Positions 16,491-25,285 are shown, numbered from the stretch's first letter. The stretch: DNA of 64,000 nt from Thermogemmatispora tikiterensis (GCF_003268475.1 NZ_MCIF01000002.1:4966100-5030099), one strand, 5' to 3'. Notes: a model not told the origin generated them from the letters alone. Translations and numbers: made by a program.

Positions 16491-17138
16491 ATGCAAGCAT
16501 CCGATGATAGCAGTGGGCAGCCGCTGCTGTGGCTACAACCCGAGCGTAGACGGAGCTACCTGGTCCTGCGCAAAGGGAGCGTCGAACTGGCCACCTTTGA
16601 GCGAGATCAGCAGAGGCCGACGCAGATCCTGCTGACCTTCGGAAGCGAGAGCTGGCTCTTGCTGGGCCAGCAGCTCTTTGATCCTGCAGTCAAGATCTAT
16701 CCTGGCCCTGCCCGCGATAGGGCGGCAGACGCTCAGCCACTGGCCTGGCTTGATAGCGAGAGCCGTTTCCCTGAGTTGCGCCTGCTTCTCGCCGATGGGC
16801 GCTGCTACTGCTGGGTCTGGCGGCGCAGCACCGCGCTGGCCAGCTGTACCTGTCAGATGCTCTCGACCCAGGGGCCGGTCCTGCTACGTATTCACATGCC
16901 GGCCTGGCAGCCTAGTCGTGCCCGCTTGAAGGACTGTCAGCTCCAGCTCTTTCCCGCCGCCGAGGGCCTGACGGAGCTGCCACTGCTGGTGGCCCTTAGC
17001 CCCTACATCCTGCTCCTGGGACAAGAAGAGAGCGGCCCGGCCCCGCGGCGGCGCAGCCTCGCGGGCGAGGAAGTGGTCTCAGAGGTACTCGAGGCGATTG
17101 TCACCTTCCTCGGCGAGCTGCTTGGCCATCTGCACTGA
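16491..17138 (+). CDS. Hypothetical protein downstream of the TPR gene
   Basis: The product has 215 residues from ATG 16491, which follows GGAGGGA by six bases. The frame is open upstream to a TTG, but that region lacks a ribosome site. It has alternating hydrophobic strands (SYLVLRKGSVELATFER, QILLTFGSESWLLLG, LRLLLADGRCYCWVWR), suggesting a beta-rich fold, and an amphipathic C-terminal helix EVVSEVLEAIVTFLGELLGHL. I recognise no family. It lies 77 bases behind the TPR gene on the same strand and may be cotranscribed. Confidence 0.55.
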   Translation: MQASDDSSGQPLLWLQPERRRSYLVLRKGSVELATFERDQQRPTQILLTFGSESWLLLGQQLFDPAVKIYPGPARDRAADAQPLAWLDSESRFPELRLLLADGRCYCWVWRRSTALASCTCQMLSTQGPVLLRIHMPAWQPSRARLKDCQLQLFPAAEGLTELPLLVALSPYILLLGQEESGPAPRRRSLAGEEVVSEVLEAIVTFLGELLGHLH

Positions 17139-17353
17139 TGCCAGAGGTCGCCCACTTGGCGATCTCGCGTCTTTTCCTTGCCGATGACCAACCTGACCGG
17201 CTCTTCTCCTCCTTTGGTTTTCGTATAGTACTAATAGGAGCAAACGGCGATGGCTGAGCCTGCCCCAGGCCCTGTACAATGCGCTCTTGACGGTGACTGT
17301 TGCCTGCTCGCTACGTCATATACCTGATCTTTATGTAGGATTGGATCAAGACA

Positions 17354-17644
17354 ATGTCTCCTCTTGAAGCAATACCATCTCTTCTGCTGCTCCTTCTGGT
17401 AATGGTAGTGATCGGTCTGCCGCTGGCCTTCATCCTCTGGGCGCGTTGGGACAAATGGAGGGATGCCCTGCAACACGCGCGTGGGCGGCTCAAGCGCATG
17501 CTCACTGTTGGCATCCTGGTCGCGCTGTTGATCATCGTCCTGGGCTGGCTGAGCTGGCAATGGAGAGCGCCTGTGGCCCCAGCGATCTGGCTGCTGCCCT
17601 TACTGGTCCTATCACCATCTGGCTCATGCGCAGCATCCACGTGA
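17354..17644 (+). CDS. Small membrane protein
   Basis: The product has 96 residues: a hydrophobic N-terminal helix (LLLLLLVMVVIGLPLAFILW), a basic stretch DKWRDALQHARGRLKR, then two further hydrophobic segments. The final 15 residues (LSPSGSCAAST) look unnatural. In the neighbouring frame the DNA encodes GPITIWLMRSIHVTRA, a more typical membrane-protein end, so a one-base frameshift near 17600 is possible. Function unknown. Confidence 0.45.
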   Translation: MSPLEAIPSLLLLLLVMVVIGLPLAFILWARWDKWRDALQHARGRLKRMLTVGILVALLIIVLGWLSWQWRAPVAPAIWLLPLLVLSPSGSCAAST

Positions 17645-17827
17645 CCCGGGCCTAGCAGGGCTAGCGAGGGCTGCGGGCAACCAGCGAGCGGGTGCCATCT
17701 CAACCTCATCCCTGATTGGCGCAGCAGATCGCTCGCCTGGGGATGAAGCTGAGACAGCCGCAAAGGAGGGAGTGAGTGCAGGCGTGAAGGTAGCCCAAAG
17801 GGCGCAGTCGAGGGCACTGGTCACCTG

Positions 17828-19288
17828 TTAGCCCTGGCCAGCCTGACCGTGGCAGGGCTGATACCAGAGATGCAGGTCGCACGGGTCCTGCTCGCAGAGA
17901 GGTGCCTCCTGCGTGGTCGCTTGCCAGGCCCGGGCCAGCTCGCGCAGCACGGGTGGTTTGTCGCCGTCCACCTGTGACTTGCTGACCCCAATGATGATGA
18001 CGCGCAGGCAAGTACAGCCCTGCTCCGGCGGTGCTGGCTTAACCTGAGCCTGGTGGCAGATCGTTGTCGAGAGCATCAGCACCTCCTGGCAAGAAGCTTC
18101 CTTCCGGCAGTGCTGGACCAGGCGCTGACCCAGGAGGCGCAGCGTACCATCGCCTGAGCACTGGGCTGCCTCCAGCGGCGCGATCGAAGTCCTTGTTCGC
18201 TCGTCCAGGGACAGGGCATTGAGCACCTCCTGCAGCCGTCGCTCCTTCGCCTGATAGCTGCACCAAAGGATCAGGACCGGCCCTTTTTCTGTGAGCAGGA
18301 GGCGTGGCTCTTCCAGAGAGCCGCGGCGGTCCTCCAGGAAGTCACGCAAGGCCAGCAGGATCTGACGCAGCGGTGAGTCCGTCCGCGGTGTCTGCCTTGC
18401 CTTTGCCTGTAACTCTGCGCGGGCCAGGGCCTCGTTAAGTTCCGACAAAGCCTCTCGGATTGTCTCCTGTAAGAAAGGCATCTCGATCTTCTCCAGTGCC
18501 TCCAGCAGATAGGCACGAGCCAGGCGCTTGCCTGATAAGGCCAGAGCCTGGGCGGCAGCCGCGCAGACCTCCTCGTCGCCATCGTTCAGGAGCGCCTGGC
18601 GCAGTGCTTCCAGGGGGGCGGCCCGGCCTAAGCGACCCAAGGCCCAGGCGGCGGCCTCACGCACCAGCCAGCAATCGTCAGCCTGCAGCAGCGCGATCAG
18701 GGTTGCCCGCAGGCGCGCCAACCAGGCGCTGCATAGCTGCTCATCGGCCAGGAAGGTGGGGATCAGGCGCCCGAGCGACCAGACGATGGCCTCGCGTACC
18801 CCCTCGTGAGCTTCTCGCTCCAGTATGGTGAGCAACAGCTCGATCAGTGGCTCACCGCTCAGACCGAGCAAGCGCGCCGCCTCAGCGCGCACACGCCAGG
18901 AAGAGTGCGCCAGAGCCAACAAGAGCGGGCCACGTGGCAGACCTGTCCGTTGCTCCAGGGCCTGTGCCAGCTTGCTCACGAGTGCCTCGCCGTCCTCGGG
19001 CAACGAGCGCAAGAGGGCAGCTGCTCCTTGGGCTGTCCCTGCAACTGCGTCCTGTTGAGGGTCCTCTTCTCCTGCCTCTGCCTCGGAGTCTGTGAGAGGG
19101 TGGACAGCATGAGCCTCAGTGTCAGTAGTCAGGGCCTGACCATCTCCGCCAGTGGGCACCAGATGGAGCGGGCGGATCGCCGGCTGATGTACCGGGCGGA
19201 GCGAGCGTCGCAAGCTGTCGTGCGGCTGAGGGAGCAGCTCCTTGGCGCGCAGCGGCCCCGTGCAAGGTTCAGCGCTGTTCTGATACAT
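17828..19288 (-). CDS. HEAT-repeat protein encoded behind the ECF sigma factor
   Basis: From ATG 19288 (GGGGAGGA eight bases upstream) the protein has 486 residues. The first 100 are low-complexity and acidic. Residues of about 110-310 carry several HEAT_2-type repeats: HSSWRVRAEAARLLGLSG, EGVREAIVWSLGRL, DDCWLVREAAAWALGRLG and DEEVCAAAAQALALSG. The C-terminal 170 residues are not repetitive, hold many cysteines (CSYQAK, CTCLRVIIIGV, CEQDPCDLHLWYQPC) and I do not recognise them. HEAT solenoids bind proteins or nucleic acids. It is 159 bases downstream of the sigma gene on the same strand, so a role as sigma partner or target is plausible but unproven. Confidence 0.65.
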   Translation of the reverse strand: MYQNSAEPCTGPLRAKELLPQPHDSLRRSLRPVHQPAIRPLHLVPTGGDGQALTTDTEAHAVHPLTDSEAEAGEEDPQQDAVAGTAQGAAALLRSLPEDGEALVSKLAQALEQRTGLPRGPLLLALAHSSWRVRAEAARLLGLSGEPLIELLLTILEREAHEGVREAIVWSLGRLIPTFLADEQLCSAWLARLRATLIALLQADDCWLVREAAAWALGRLGRAAPLEALRQALLNDGDEEVCAAAAQALALSGKRLARAYLLEALEKIEMPFLQETIREALSELNEALARAELQAKARQTPRTDSPLRQILLALRDFLEDRRGSLEEPRLLLTEKGPVLILWCSYQAKERRLQEVLNALSLDERTRTSIAPLEAAQCSGDGTLRLLGQRLVQHCRKEASCQEVLMLSTTICHQAQVKPAPPEQGCTCLRVIIIGVSKSQVDGDKPPVLRELARAWQATTQEAPLCEQDPCDLHLWYQPCHGQAGQG

Positions 19289-19447
19289 GAAGCGAATCCT
19301 CCCCTGCTTATTTCTCAAAGATGCTCATCTCTCCCCACGCTCGTCTCTGATGCGGCTGACATCTCCTGGCGCCGGCAGCCCGTCGAGGCGAGCGATTGTG
19401 AGCGCTTTGCTGGTCTCAGACAAACATCAAGGCGATCCATAGGAACC

Positions 19448-19999
19448 TCAGTCGATATTGTCAACCAGACGGCGTAAACGGTCGATCCCCCGGCGAATGT
19501 CGTCATTGACCGTCCGCCGCGGACGGCCCGTCTGGGCAGCGATCTGCCGCGCCGACTGGCCCGAAAAATGTAACATCACTGCCGTTTGCTGATAAGGGGG
19601 CAGAGCCTGAAGGCCGAGTGTGAGCAGGCGAGCCTGATCACGCCGCTCTACCAGAACCTCCGGCTGCTGATCGGCGTCATCGGCCAGATCGTCTATCTCT
19701 GAGCGCAGCTCGCCATCAGCTGTCGAGTAATAGTGGATCTGACCCGTGCGTCTGTGCTTCTGCTCCTCTGCGCAGTGCTGGGCCCAGACGCGCCGCGCAA
19801 TCTTAAACAGCCAGGCGCGAGGGTGATGAAGGGGCAAAGCTCGCTGACGTAAACTCTGATAGGCGCGGGCATAGGTCTCGTCCACGCAGTCATCCACTAC
19901 TGAGGAGTCGTGGAGGTGCCGCTGGAAAAAGCGTTCCAGGGCGGGGCGCAGGCTGACTAGCTCTGCTTCAATCTCTGGCGAAAGATCATCCTGCTCCAT
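19448..19999 (-). CDS. ECF-type RNA polymerase sigma factor
   Basis: The protein has 183 residues with sigma region 2 (LERFFQRHLHDSSVVDDCVDETYARAYQSL...HHPRAWLFKIARRVW) and region 4 (LLTLGLQALPPYQQTAVMLHFSGQSARQIAAQTGRPRRTVNDDIRRGIDRLRR), which ends in a helix-turn-helix. Region 3 is missing, as in ECF sigma factors. No classical anti-sigma gene (zinc-binding domain plus membrane helix) is adjacent; downstream is a HEAT-repeat protein. The start ATG is inside the end of a small upstream frame, and GAGGAG precedes it by about eleven bases. Confidence 0.85.
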   Translation of the reverse strand: MEQDDLSPEIEAELVSLRPALERFFQRHLHDSSVVDDCVDETYARAYQSLRQRALPLHHPRAWLFKIARRVWAQHCAEEQKHRRTGQIHYYSTADGELRSEIDDLADDADQQPEVLVERRDQARLLTLGLQALPPYQQTAVMLHFSGQSARQIAAQTGRPRRTVNDDIRRGIDRLRRLVDNID

Positions 20000-20274
20000 C
20001 GTTTGGCAAACTCCTCATCTGCTACTTGACAAGCCTCAATGAATAGAGAAAAGTAAGAAAACTGCAGAACGCCCCCTACAACCACAGCAGGAAGGGTCTC
20101 CCATCCCCGCTCGTTACCATGCATCCCTGTCATGGCGGACTCGCTGGTTCCTCCGCACTCTCGCGCGGAGAGCAGGCGAGCAGAGCCAGTCAGCGGCGCC
20201 CACAGGCCAATCCTCTGCCGATCCGGGACCCGCTGAGTGATTCGTTCAGGAGCGTTATCAACAATTTTGTTCAT
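19957..20274 (-). CDS. Possible small protein overlapping the sigma gene start
   Basis: This 105-codon frame starts at an ATG with an ideal ribosome site (AAGAAGGAG seven bases upstream) and ends 43 bases inside the sigma gene, so the two would be translationally coupled. The product starts MNKIVDNAPERITQRV and has one hydrophobic stretch (LPAVVVGGVLQFSYFSLF). It might be a regulator of the sigma factor. There is no family evidence, and the overlap region is necessarily constrained by the sigma gene. Confidence 0.35.
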   Translation of the reverse strand: MNKIVDNAPERITQRVPDRQRIGLWAPLTGSARLLSARECGGTSESAMTGMHGNERGWETLPAVVVGGVLQFSYFSLFIEACQVADEEFAKRWSRMIFRQRLKQS

Positions 20275-20589
20275 TATGCGCTCCTTCTTTGGAAAGTTAA
20301 GAACCCTATATCAGGCCCTTTCCACCCCTGAGCGGCGTGATTCAGGCATCAGCCAGGATGCCCGATGCGCCTCTACTATCTCCTGTGATCCGTCTGGCCC
20401 GAACTGGCAGAGGATGCGGCGAGCATAGCCCATATGGGTGGTCGTCTGCAGGGGGCAGAAGGACAGTGCTACCAGGAAGCAGTGAACACGTGAGGAGCGG
20501 AAAGAAAAGACAGGAGAGGTGTGGCCCGAACTGCTCTCAGAGAGAGTCGCCCTTGCTGGTTCGCAGACAAGCAGGAGCCAGGGCAGCCT
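20275..20589. other. Intergenic stretch
   Basis: It lies between the sigma unit and the end of the PD-(D/E)XK gene. I see no gene, repeat or RNA signature. Confidence 0.5.
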
Positions 20590-21462
20590 TTAGGCGGCTC
20601 GCGGTTGCCCGCGCCAGCGACGGCGAGCGTCCGCCAGCGCCTCGGTGAGGCGATGCTGGAAGCTTAGCGAGGTATTCATCAGATAGATGCGCTCAGCGGT
20701 GAAGTAGAAGCCACCTGAACCGTGCAGGGGGGCAGCCCCAGTCTGCTGCAGGGCGCGCGCACACTGACTGACGCGCTCCTCGGGGAGCGGATTTTCACTA
20801 TCGATGAGGAAGATGGCCGCGAAGGGCCGGAGCAGGCGCGCTCGCTCGACAAAGCGCGCAAAGTGAGCCTCCTCGATGGTCCTGGTGCGCGTTTTGCACT
20901 CGACCAGCACAGGCCCCTCATCGAGAAAGGCCAGCACATCTATATCGCCCGGTAGAGCTGGCGCGGCCAGACTCACGCTATGGCGGACTGGGACCAGACG
21001 CTTGTAATAAGCGATGCCATAGAGGCGCAGCCACTCGGCGACCAGCCATTCGAAGGTGTGGCCCAGATCATGCAGGCGTAGCAGGTCGGGCCCCGCCAGG
21101 AGATGAATCTCCTGCTGCAAAAGCAGCTCTTGATCGATGAGCAACTTTAAGAAAGGGCCGCCGGGCAGCTCGCCAGGGCCGGCAGCAAGGAGATCGCCAT
21201 AGAGGCAGGGGAGCCGTTCCAGCAGGCGACGCAGGGCATGACGACAAGGAGTGTTCAGGAGGAACGTATAGAGCTGCCGATGGCTGTACTCACTTCCATT
21301 GGGACAGCGCAGCCAGCGCTGCCGGAGAACCAGAGGATCAGTATAGGGCGGACGTGCCTGCTGCACCTGCCAGCCGTAACGGGCCAGCTCCCGGGCGAAG
21401 CTGTCTCCCAAAATGACCGCTTCCTGGTCCTCGTAGGGAACCGGAACAGGCGTGGATGCCAT
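20590..21462 (-). CDS. PD-(D/E)XK nuclease-fold protein
   Basis: The 290-residue protein has a C-terminal restriction-endonuclease-like core, GDIDVLAFLDEGPVLVECKTRTRTIEEAHFARF. Asp in DIDVL and the E-x-K of VECK are the expected catalytic positions, and an upstream helix (HTFEWLVAEWLRLYG) supplies the usual glutamate. The first 150 residues are an unrecognised helical region with LLQQEIHLLAGPDLLRLHDLGH. Such proteins range from DNA repair enzymes to stand-alone defence nucleases; no partner gene is adjacent. The start has AAAGGAGGGAG upstream. Confidence 0.65.
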   Translation of the reverse strand: MASTPVPVPYEDQEAVILGDSFARELARYGWQVQQARPPYTDPLVLRQRWLRCPNGSEYSHRQLYTFLLNTPCRHALRRLLERLPCLYGDLLAAGPGELPGGPFLKLLIDQELLLQQEIHLLAGPDLLRLHDLGHTFEWLVAEWLRLYGIAYYKRLVPVRHSVSLAAPALPGDIDVLAFLDEGPVLVECKTRTRTIEEAHFARFVERARLLRPFAAIFLIDSENPLPEERVSQCARALQQTGAAPLHGSGGFYFTAERIYLMNTSLSFQHRLTEALADARRRWRGQPRAA

Positions 21463-21618
21463 GTGCCTCTCCCTCCTTTGGGTTCTGACCGGAAGACACT
21501 CACTTCAGACAGAGGACGCTTGCTAAGATCCAGTCGGGTAGGGTCCTCTCACCTGAGATGGCGCCGCGGCAGATCGCGGGAGGCCAGAGTGAGCAGGCTG
21601 CGCTCTCGCTGGCGCAGT

Positions 21619-21843
21619 TCAGCTCCTGGCGCGTGGCGGGAAGATGCCTACGAGCAGGAAGATGCCGAAGATCAATGCAAGCAGGCTACCAGTGAGGCCG
21701 ACAACAACGGCTCGTCCGCCGGCGGCGAACCAGAGCACGAGCGGGAGAGCAATAGCAACGATGATCAGGCAGAGGCCGGCGGCAAGGCGCCCGGTGGATT
21801 CCTGCCTCAAGAGAGTCTCCCTTCGGGGACATGCGCGGGACAT
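21619..21843 (-). CDS. Small two-helix membrane protein
   Basis: From ATG 21843 the protein has 74 residues: a basic N-terminus (MSRACPRRETLLRQESTGR), then two membrane helices (LAAGLCLIIVAIALPLVLWFA and AVVVGLTGSLLALIFGIFLLVGIF) joined by a short GGR turn. An open frame continues upstream but is low-complexity, so I take the internal start. Function unknown. Confidence 0.45.
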   Translation of the reverse strand: MSRACPRRETLLRQESTGRLAAGLCLIIVAIALPLVLWFAAGGRAVVVGLTGSLLALIFGIFLLVGIFPPRARS

Positions 21844-22288
21844 CCTGCCGCCCGCAAGGTCTATCAGTGGTATCACAAACGCAGCTTGTCGGGTGCCAGG
21901 AGGTCGACCAACATGGCTGCTTCTATGATAGCAGAAAGCCTGGAAGCGGAGCAATGGGAGCGGGCCGCTCTCTGGGGCTTGGGAATGGGGATCTGTCAGG
22001 GCCGCCGCGGAGGGAGCTAGCCATACCAGAGAGCAGGCCAGCGCTGCCCTGCGCACCGCCGTCAGGCTCTGGACGGACCGGGCGCCAGAGCGATCACGGC
22101 GACCAGCGCGCAGGACAGCGCCGCCGGGCGAGCCAGATGAGGAGGGATGCATCCGCCGGACCCGCGTCCTGTCTCCCTGTCTGGGAGACGGAGAGAAGCG
22201 CGCGAGTCTGGCCTCAGCGCGTCGGGGGAGACAGGCCGGTCCGCTGCGGCCTGCTCTGCCGACCAGTCTCCCCTGAGTGCAGCGCTCG

Positions 22289-24205
22289 CTAAGTGGTCGT
22301 GCAGGTGACGCCGTTCAACCTGAACCCTGTAGGCGGGTTATTGCTGCCGTTCCAGGTCCCATTGAAGCCGGGCGAGGCTCCCAGCGTGGTGCCTGCCGGG
22401 ATACTGGCGTTGTAGGAAAGATTGGTCACCGTGACCGTGCTGCCGCTCTGGCTAAAGGAGCCGTTCCAGCCCTGGGTGATCGTCTGCCCGTTGGGGAAGG
22501 TGAACTGAAGCTGCCAGCCGTTAATTGGCGTGGTGCCCGTGTTGGTCAGCTGGATCAGGGCGCTGAAGCCCCCGGGCCACTGCGAGTTCACTACATAATG
22601 CACCGTGCAGCTTGCACCTGTCACCGGGGTTGGAGCAGGTGTCGGCGAAGGTGTAGGAGCAGGAACAGCGGTCGGCGTCGGCACTGCGGTAGGCGAAGGA
22701 GTGGGAGAGGCGCCTGCCGTAGGTGAAGGCGAGGGCGAAGGTGTAGGCGAGCCGGTTCCTCCGCCGGTGCCGCTGATCACATAGGTCACCAGTTGGCGGG
22801 CGGCAATTGTCGCGCTGAAGCTATTGTTCTGGACGGTCAGAGGTGCCTGGGCCTCTGTATTATGGCTGGCATCAGTTACATAGGGCACGGCGCTCGCGTT
22901 GGTGGGCAGCGCGAGGCCCTGCAGCGAAAGCGTCACCGGCACAGGGCTGTAGGAGGTATTGAGGACCACAATGGCCAGGGTCCCATTGCTATTGAGGAAA
23001 GCTGTCACCTCTAGCGTGCTATCGCTGCTGGTGGCGCCGATGCGGGTCGCGCTGGGGCGCACAAAGCGGCTATAGTTGGCGAAGCTCCAGAGGCGCTTGG
23101 CCGGCGTCACCGTCCCATTGACGACATTGATCAGATAGCCGTTATCGCTGGCGTTGAAGTTTACGCCCCACCAGTAGAAGAAGGCGTTCAGGTTAGCAGC
23201 CGTCAAGCCTGTATAGATCTGCTGTGCCCAGTAGAAGCCGGAGCCGTCGCCGCCGTCGTCCCAGCTGTAGTCTGCCGCATCGAACTTGGCCCATTCGCTT
23301 TGCCAGACATGGCGGCTGCCCAGTCCCGTGATCGGTGTCGTGGGAGGCGCGGTATAGCCGTGGCTGGAGAAGAGGTCAAGGTAGCTATTGGCCGTTGGAT
23401 TGGCCAGAATGCCGTTAGCATAGCTCTGGGCGCTGTCCCACCCCTCGCCGTCGCAGCAGACCACCTGGGCGGTCACTCCCGCCGCTCGCAGCGTTGGCCC
23501 CAGGATGGCCACAAAATCGGCGGTCTGGGTGGGATTCATGACCATGCTCGAATAGTAGGTCGAGAGATTCGGCTCGTTGAAGGCGCCAATCTGCGTCAGC
23601 CGAATGCCATCGCTGAGATAGTCGCGGTAGTACTGCAGCAGGTAATTGGCATAAGCCTGACGCCAGTCGCCGCTGCTGCAGCTGGCGCCCGGGGAGCCGC
23701 AGAGGGCGCCGCCGTTGGCTTCATTGCCATTGGTCTTCATGAAGCCGGGTGCGCTCCAGGCGTCGCCATAGAACTGGGTGACGCCATAGCTCTGGGCCTG
23801 CTTGGAAAGCCAGACCTGGCCCCAGCTATCGTGATCCCAGACGTAGGTGGGGGTAGCATTCGGGCTGCCGGGACTATTCGGCTCGATGGTATGGGCCTGA
23901 TCCGAGGGCAGCAAGTTGCGCAGAATTGAGAAGCCGGCTCCGCTGGTGGTGCTGAAGAGCAGGTCTAGAATTTGACGCTGCATGCTGCTGGAAGACTGCT
24001 CCAGCTCTTGAGCGGGACCGAAGGCGCCAGAGAAGCCGAAGCCGTCGATCGTCTGATAGCGGGTCGCCCCGTTCACGCTAATCGTTGAGGCGGCGTAGGC
24101 CGTGTGCGGTGAAAAGGAGAGGATCACGCTCGCCGCGAGGGCCGCGAGCAGCAGTGCGCTGATGAGGATCATACCGGCTCTCCCTGCCGGCTGCTTGAAC
24201 GACAT
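22289..24205 (-). CDS. Secreted GH30-family glycoside hydrolase with C-terminal CBM2
   Basis: The precursor has 638 residues. A signal peptide (basic start, hydrophobic stretch, AYAAS cleavage region near residue 39) is followed by a (beta/alpha)8 catalytic domain, then a beta-sandwich of the GH30 type to about residue 475. Catalytic candidates are the glutamate of GAFNEPNLS (acid/base) and of HVWQSEWAKF (nucleophile). A Pro/Thr/Ser linker of about 55 residues leads to a family 2 carbohydrate-binding module. Its conserved cysteines are near both ends (ASCTVHYVVNSQWPGGF ... GVTCTTT) and its surface tryptophans are W-P-G-G, GWQLQF and GWNGSF. The likely substrate is xylan or a related plant polysaccharide; the CBM should bind cellulose. 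AAGGAGGAAACGCC precedes the ATG. An unusual palindromic control region lies upstream. Confidence 0.85.
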   Translation of the reverse strand: MSFKQPAGRAGMILISALLLAALAASVILSFSPHTAYAASTISVNGATRYQTIDGFGFSGAFGPAQELEQSSSSMQRQILDLLFSTTSGAGFSILRNLLPSDQAHTIEPNSPGSPNATPTYVWDHDSWGQVWLSKQAQSYGVTQFYGDAWSAPGFMKTNGNEANGGALCGSPGASCSSGDWRQAYANYLLQYYRDYLSDGIRLTQIGAFNEPNLSTYYSSMVMNPTQTADFVAILGPTLRAAGVTAQVVCCDGEGWDSAQSYANGILANPTANSYLDLFSSHGYTAPPTTPITGLGSRHVWQSEWAKFDAADYSWDDGGDGSGFYWAQQIYTGLTAANLNAFFYWWGVNFNASDNGYLINVVNGTVTPAKRLWSFANYSRFVRPSATRIGATSSDSTLEVTAFLNSNGTLAIVVLNTSYSPVPVTLSLQGLALPTNASAVPYVTDASHNTEAQAPLTVQNNSFSATIAARQLVTYVISGTGGGTGSPTPSPSPSPTAGASPTPSPTAVPTPTAVPAPTPSPTPAPTPVTGASCTVHYVVNSQWPGGFSALIQLTNTGTTPINGWQLQFTFPNGQTITQGWNGSFSQSGSTVTVTNLSYNASIPAGTTLGASPGFNGTWNGSNNPPTGFRLNGVTCTTT

Positions 24206-24236
24206 GGCGTTTCCTCCTTGAAGTGCCGAAGGGCTG

Positions 24237-24278
24237 CTGGTGTAGCTGAAGTGGCGATCGCCACTTCAGCTACACCAG
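24237..24278. repeat. Perfect 42-base palindrome in the GH30 leader
   Basis: CTGGTGTAGCTGAAGTGGCG (24237-24256) is followed, across a central AT, by its exact reverse complement to 24278. There is not one mismatch and no loop. It lies 31 bases upstream of the GH30 start codon, between the ribosome site and the operator-like repeats. In RNA it would form a 20-bp hairpin on either strand. Possible roles are an attenuator of GH30 or a terminator for transcription coming the other way. Confidence 0.75.
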
Positions 24279-24348
24279 GTACCAGGGAATGTCACGTCTT
24301 CCCCTGCAAAGGAAACGGGCATTACCTGGCTGTCCTTGGTTTCCTGCT

Positions 24349-24415
24349 TGAAAATTTTCTGATCATTTTCCATTCTGAAAATTTTCAAAAGGTTGAGAGA
24401 GCTTGAAAATTTTCA
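24349..24415. promoter_or_regulatory. Three TGAAAATTTTCA operator-like palindromes upstream of GH30
   Basis: The 12-base palindrome occurs at 24376-24387 and 24404-24415 exactly, and at 24349-24360 with one mismatch (final T). Spacing is 27 and 28 bases. The cluster lies 140-210 bases upstream of the GH30 start and also upstream of the divergent secreted-protein gene. It looks like a binding array for a dimeric repressor or activator. No regulator gene is adjacent. Confidence 0.6.
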
Positions 24416-24649
24416 GAATGCTGGGATTGATCATCACAGTGAATTTCTATTTAAGATGAAAGACGATCAATAGAGATATAGCCTCCCCAGCTTCATCCTG
24501 TCAAGGGGACGGCTAGGCAGAAGAAGGGCAGTTTACAGACAGGGTCTAGGCAACGCTCTTCTCTAGAGCAGAGACTGGCGGAGCAGGTGAAGAGGGCCGG
24601 GCCTGTCCCGCCGAGGGGGCGCCGTTGATTCCGAGCAACTGGACTGTAG

Positions 24650-24677
24650 TTGACTTTTCGCGTAGATCAGGTACACT
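24650..24677 (+). promoter_or_regulatory. Promoter of the PKD-like gene, TTGACT-N16-TACACT
   Basis: TTGACT (24650-24655) and TACACT (24672-24677) are 16 bases apart and point to the gene at 24821. The -10 box is the same TACACT seen at 1136 and 6678. Confidence 0.55.
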
Positions 24678-24820
24678 TATAGCTGAGCAGGGAAGCCTGT
24701 TTAGAGAAAGCAGCTCACCAGCGGCGTCTCCGTGTCTTCTGCGATCTTCTCTTCTCTCTCCGCCACTGACGAGACGATCGCGACGCCAACTCAGATTGAG
24801 GTTGAAAGGAGCACTGGTCA

Positions 24821-25285
24821 ATGAAAAGGATTTCAGCCCTGCTGCTCTCGCTCTCAGCAGTCTGTTGTCTGTTGCTCTCCCTGGCGCTTACCGTGCTACT
24901 TGGTGCGGCTCCAGTGCACGCCGCCTCGGGAGCCCCCGAGGCAACCGTTCCCGTCGCCTCTGGTTGTCTGGCGGCGGCGCCATCGAAGCAGCAAGTCGCG
25001 GTAGGACAGCCCGCCCACATTGTCATTACGGTCTCCTGCTATCCAGCGATCCCCTCTCCCATCGTAATTGTGGACTGGGGGGATGGTAGCCTCTCCAAGT
25101 ATCCTGTATGCGCGGCTGCCTGTCCAGTTCCGCCGGTAGAGCTGGTTGCTGCTCACAGCTACGCTAAGGCTGGCACCTACCAGCCGCTCATCTGCCTCTC
25201 CGGGGAGGGTCCGATTACACCTCTGCCCGAGTGTGTCAGCGTTGAAGTGATTGTTGTGCCTCTCACGCCGCAGCCGTTGAGCTAG
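24821..25285 (+). CDS. Secreted protein with a PKD-like domain
   Basis: The precursor has 154 residues with a clear signal peptide (MKRIS, long hydrophobic run, cleavage near VHAAS). The mature part is one Ig/PKD-like fold: VGQPAHIVITVSC, VDWGDGS, then HSYAKAGTYQPLICLSG and VSVEVIVV, with four to six cysteines that may form disulfides. The W-D-G-D-G-S and H-x-Y-x-x-x-G-x-Y motifs are PKD hallmarks. It is divergent from the GH30 gene and could share its control region. It may bind a surface or polysaccharide; no catalytic residues are seen. GAAAGGAG precedes the ATG. Confidence 0.7.
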   Translation: MKRISALLLSLSAVCCLLLSLALTVLLGAAPVHAASGAPEATVPVASGCLAAAPSKQQVAVGQPAHIVITVSCYPAIPSPIVIVDWGDGSLSKYPVCAAACPVPPVELVAAHSYAKAGTYQPLICLSGEGPITPLPECVSVEVIVVPLTPQPLS

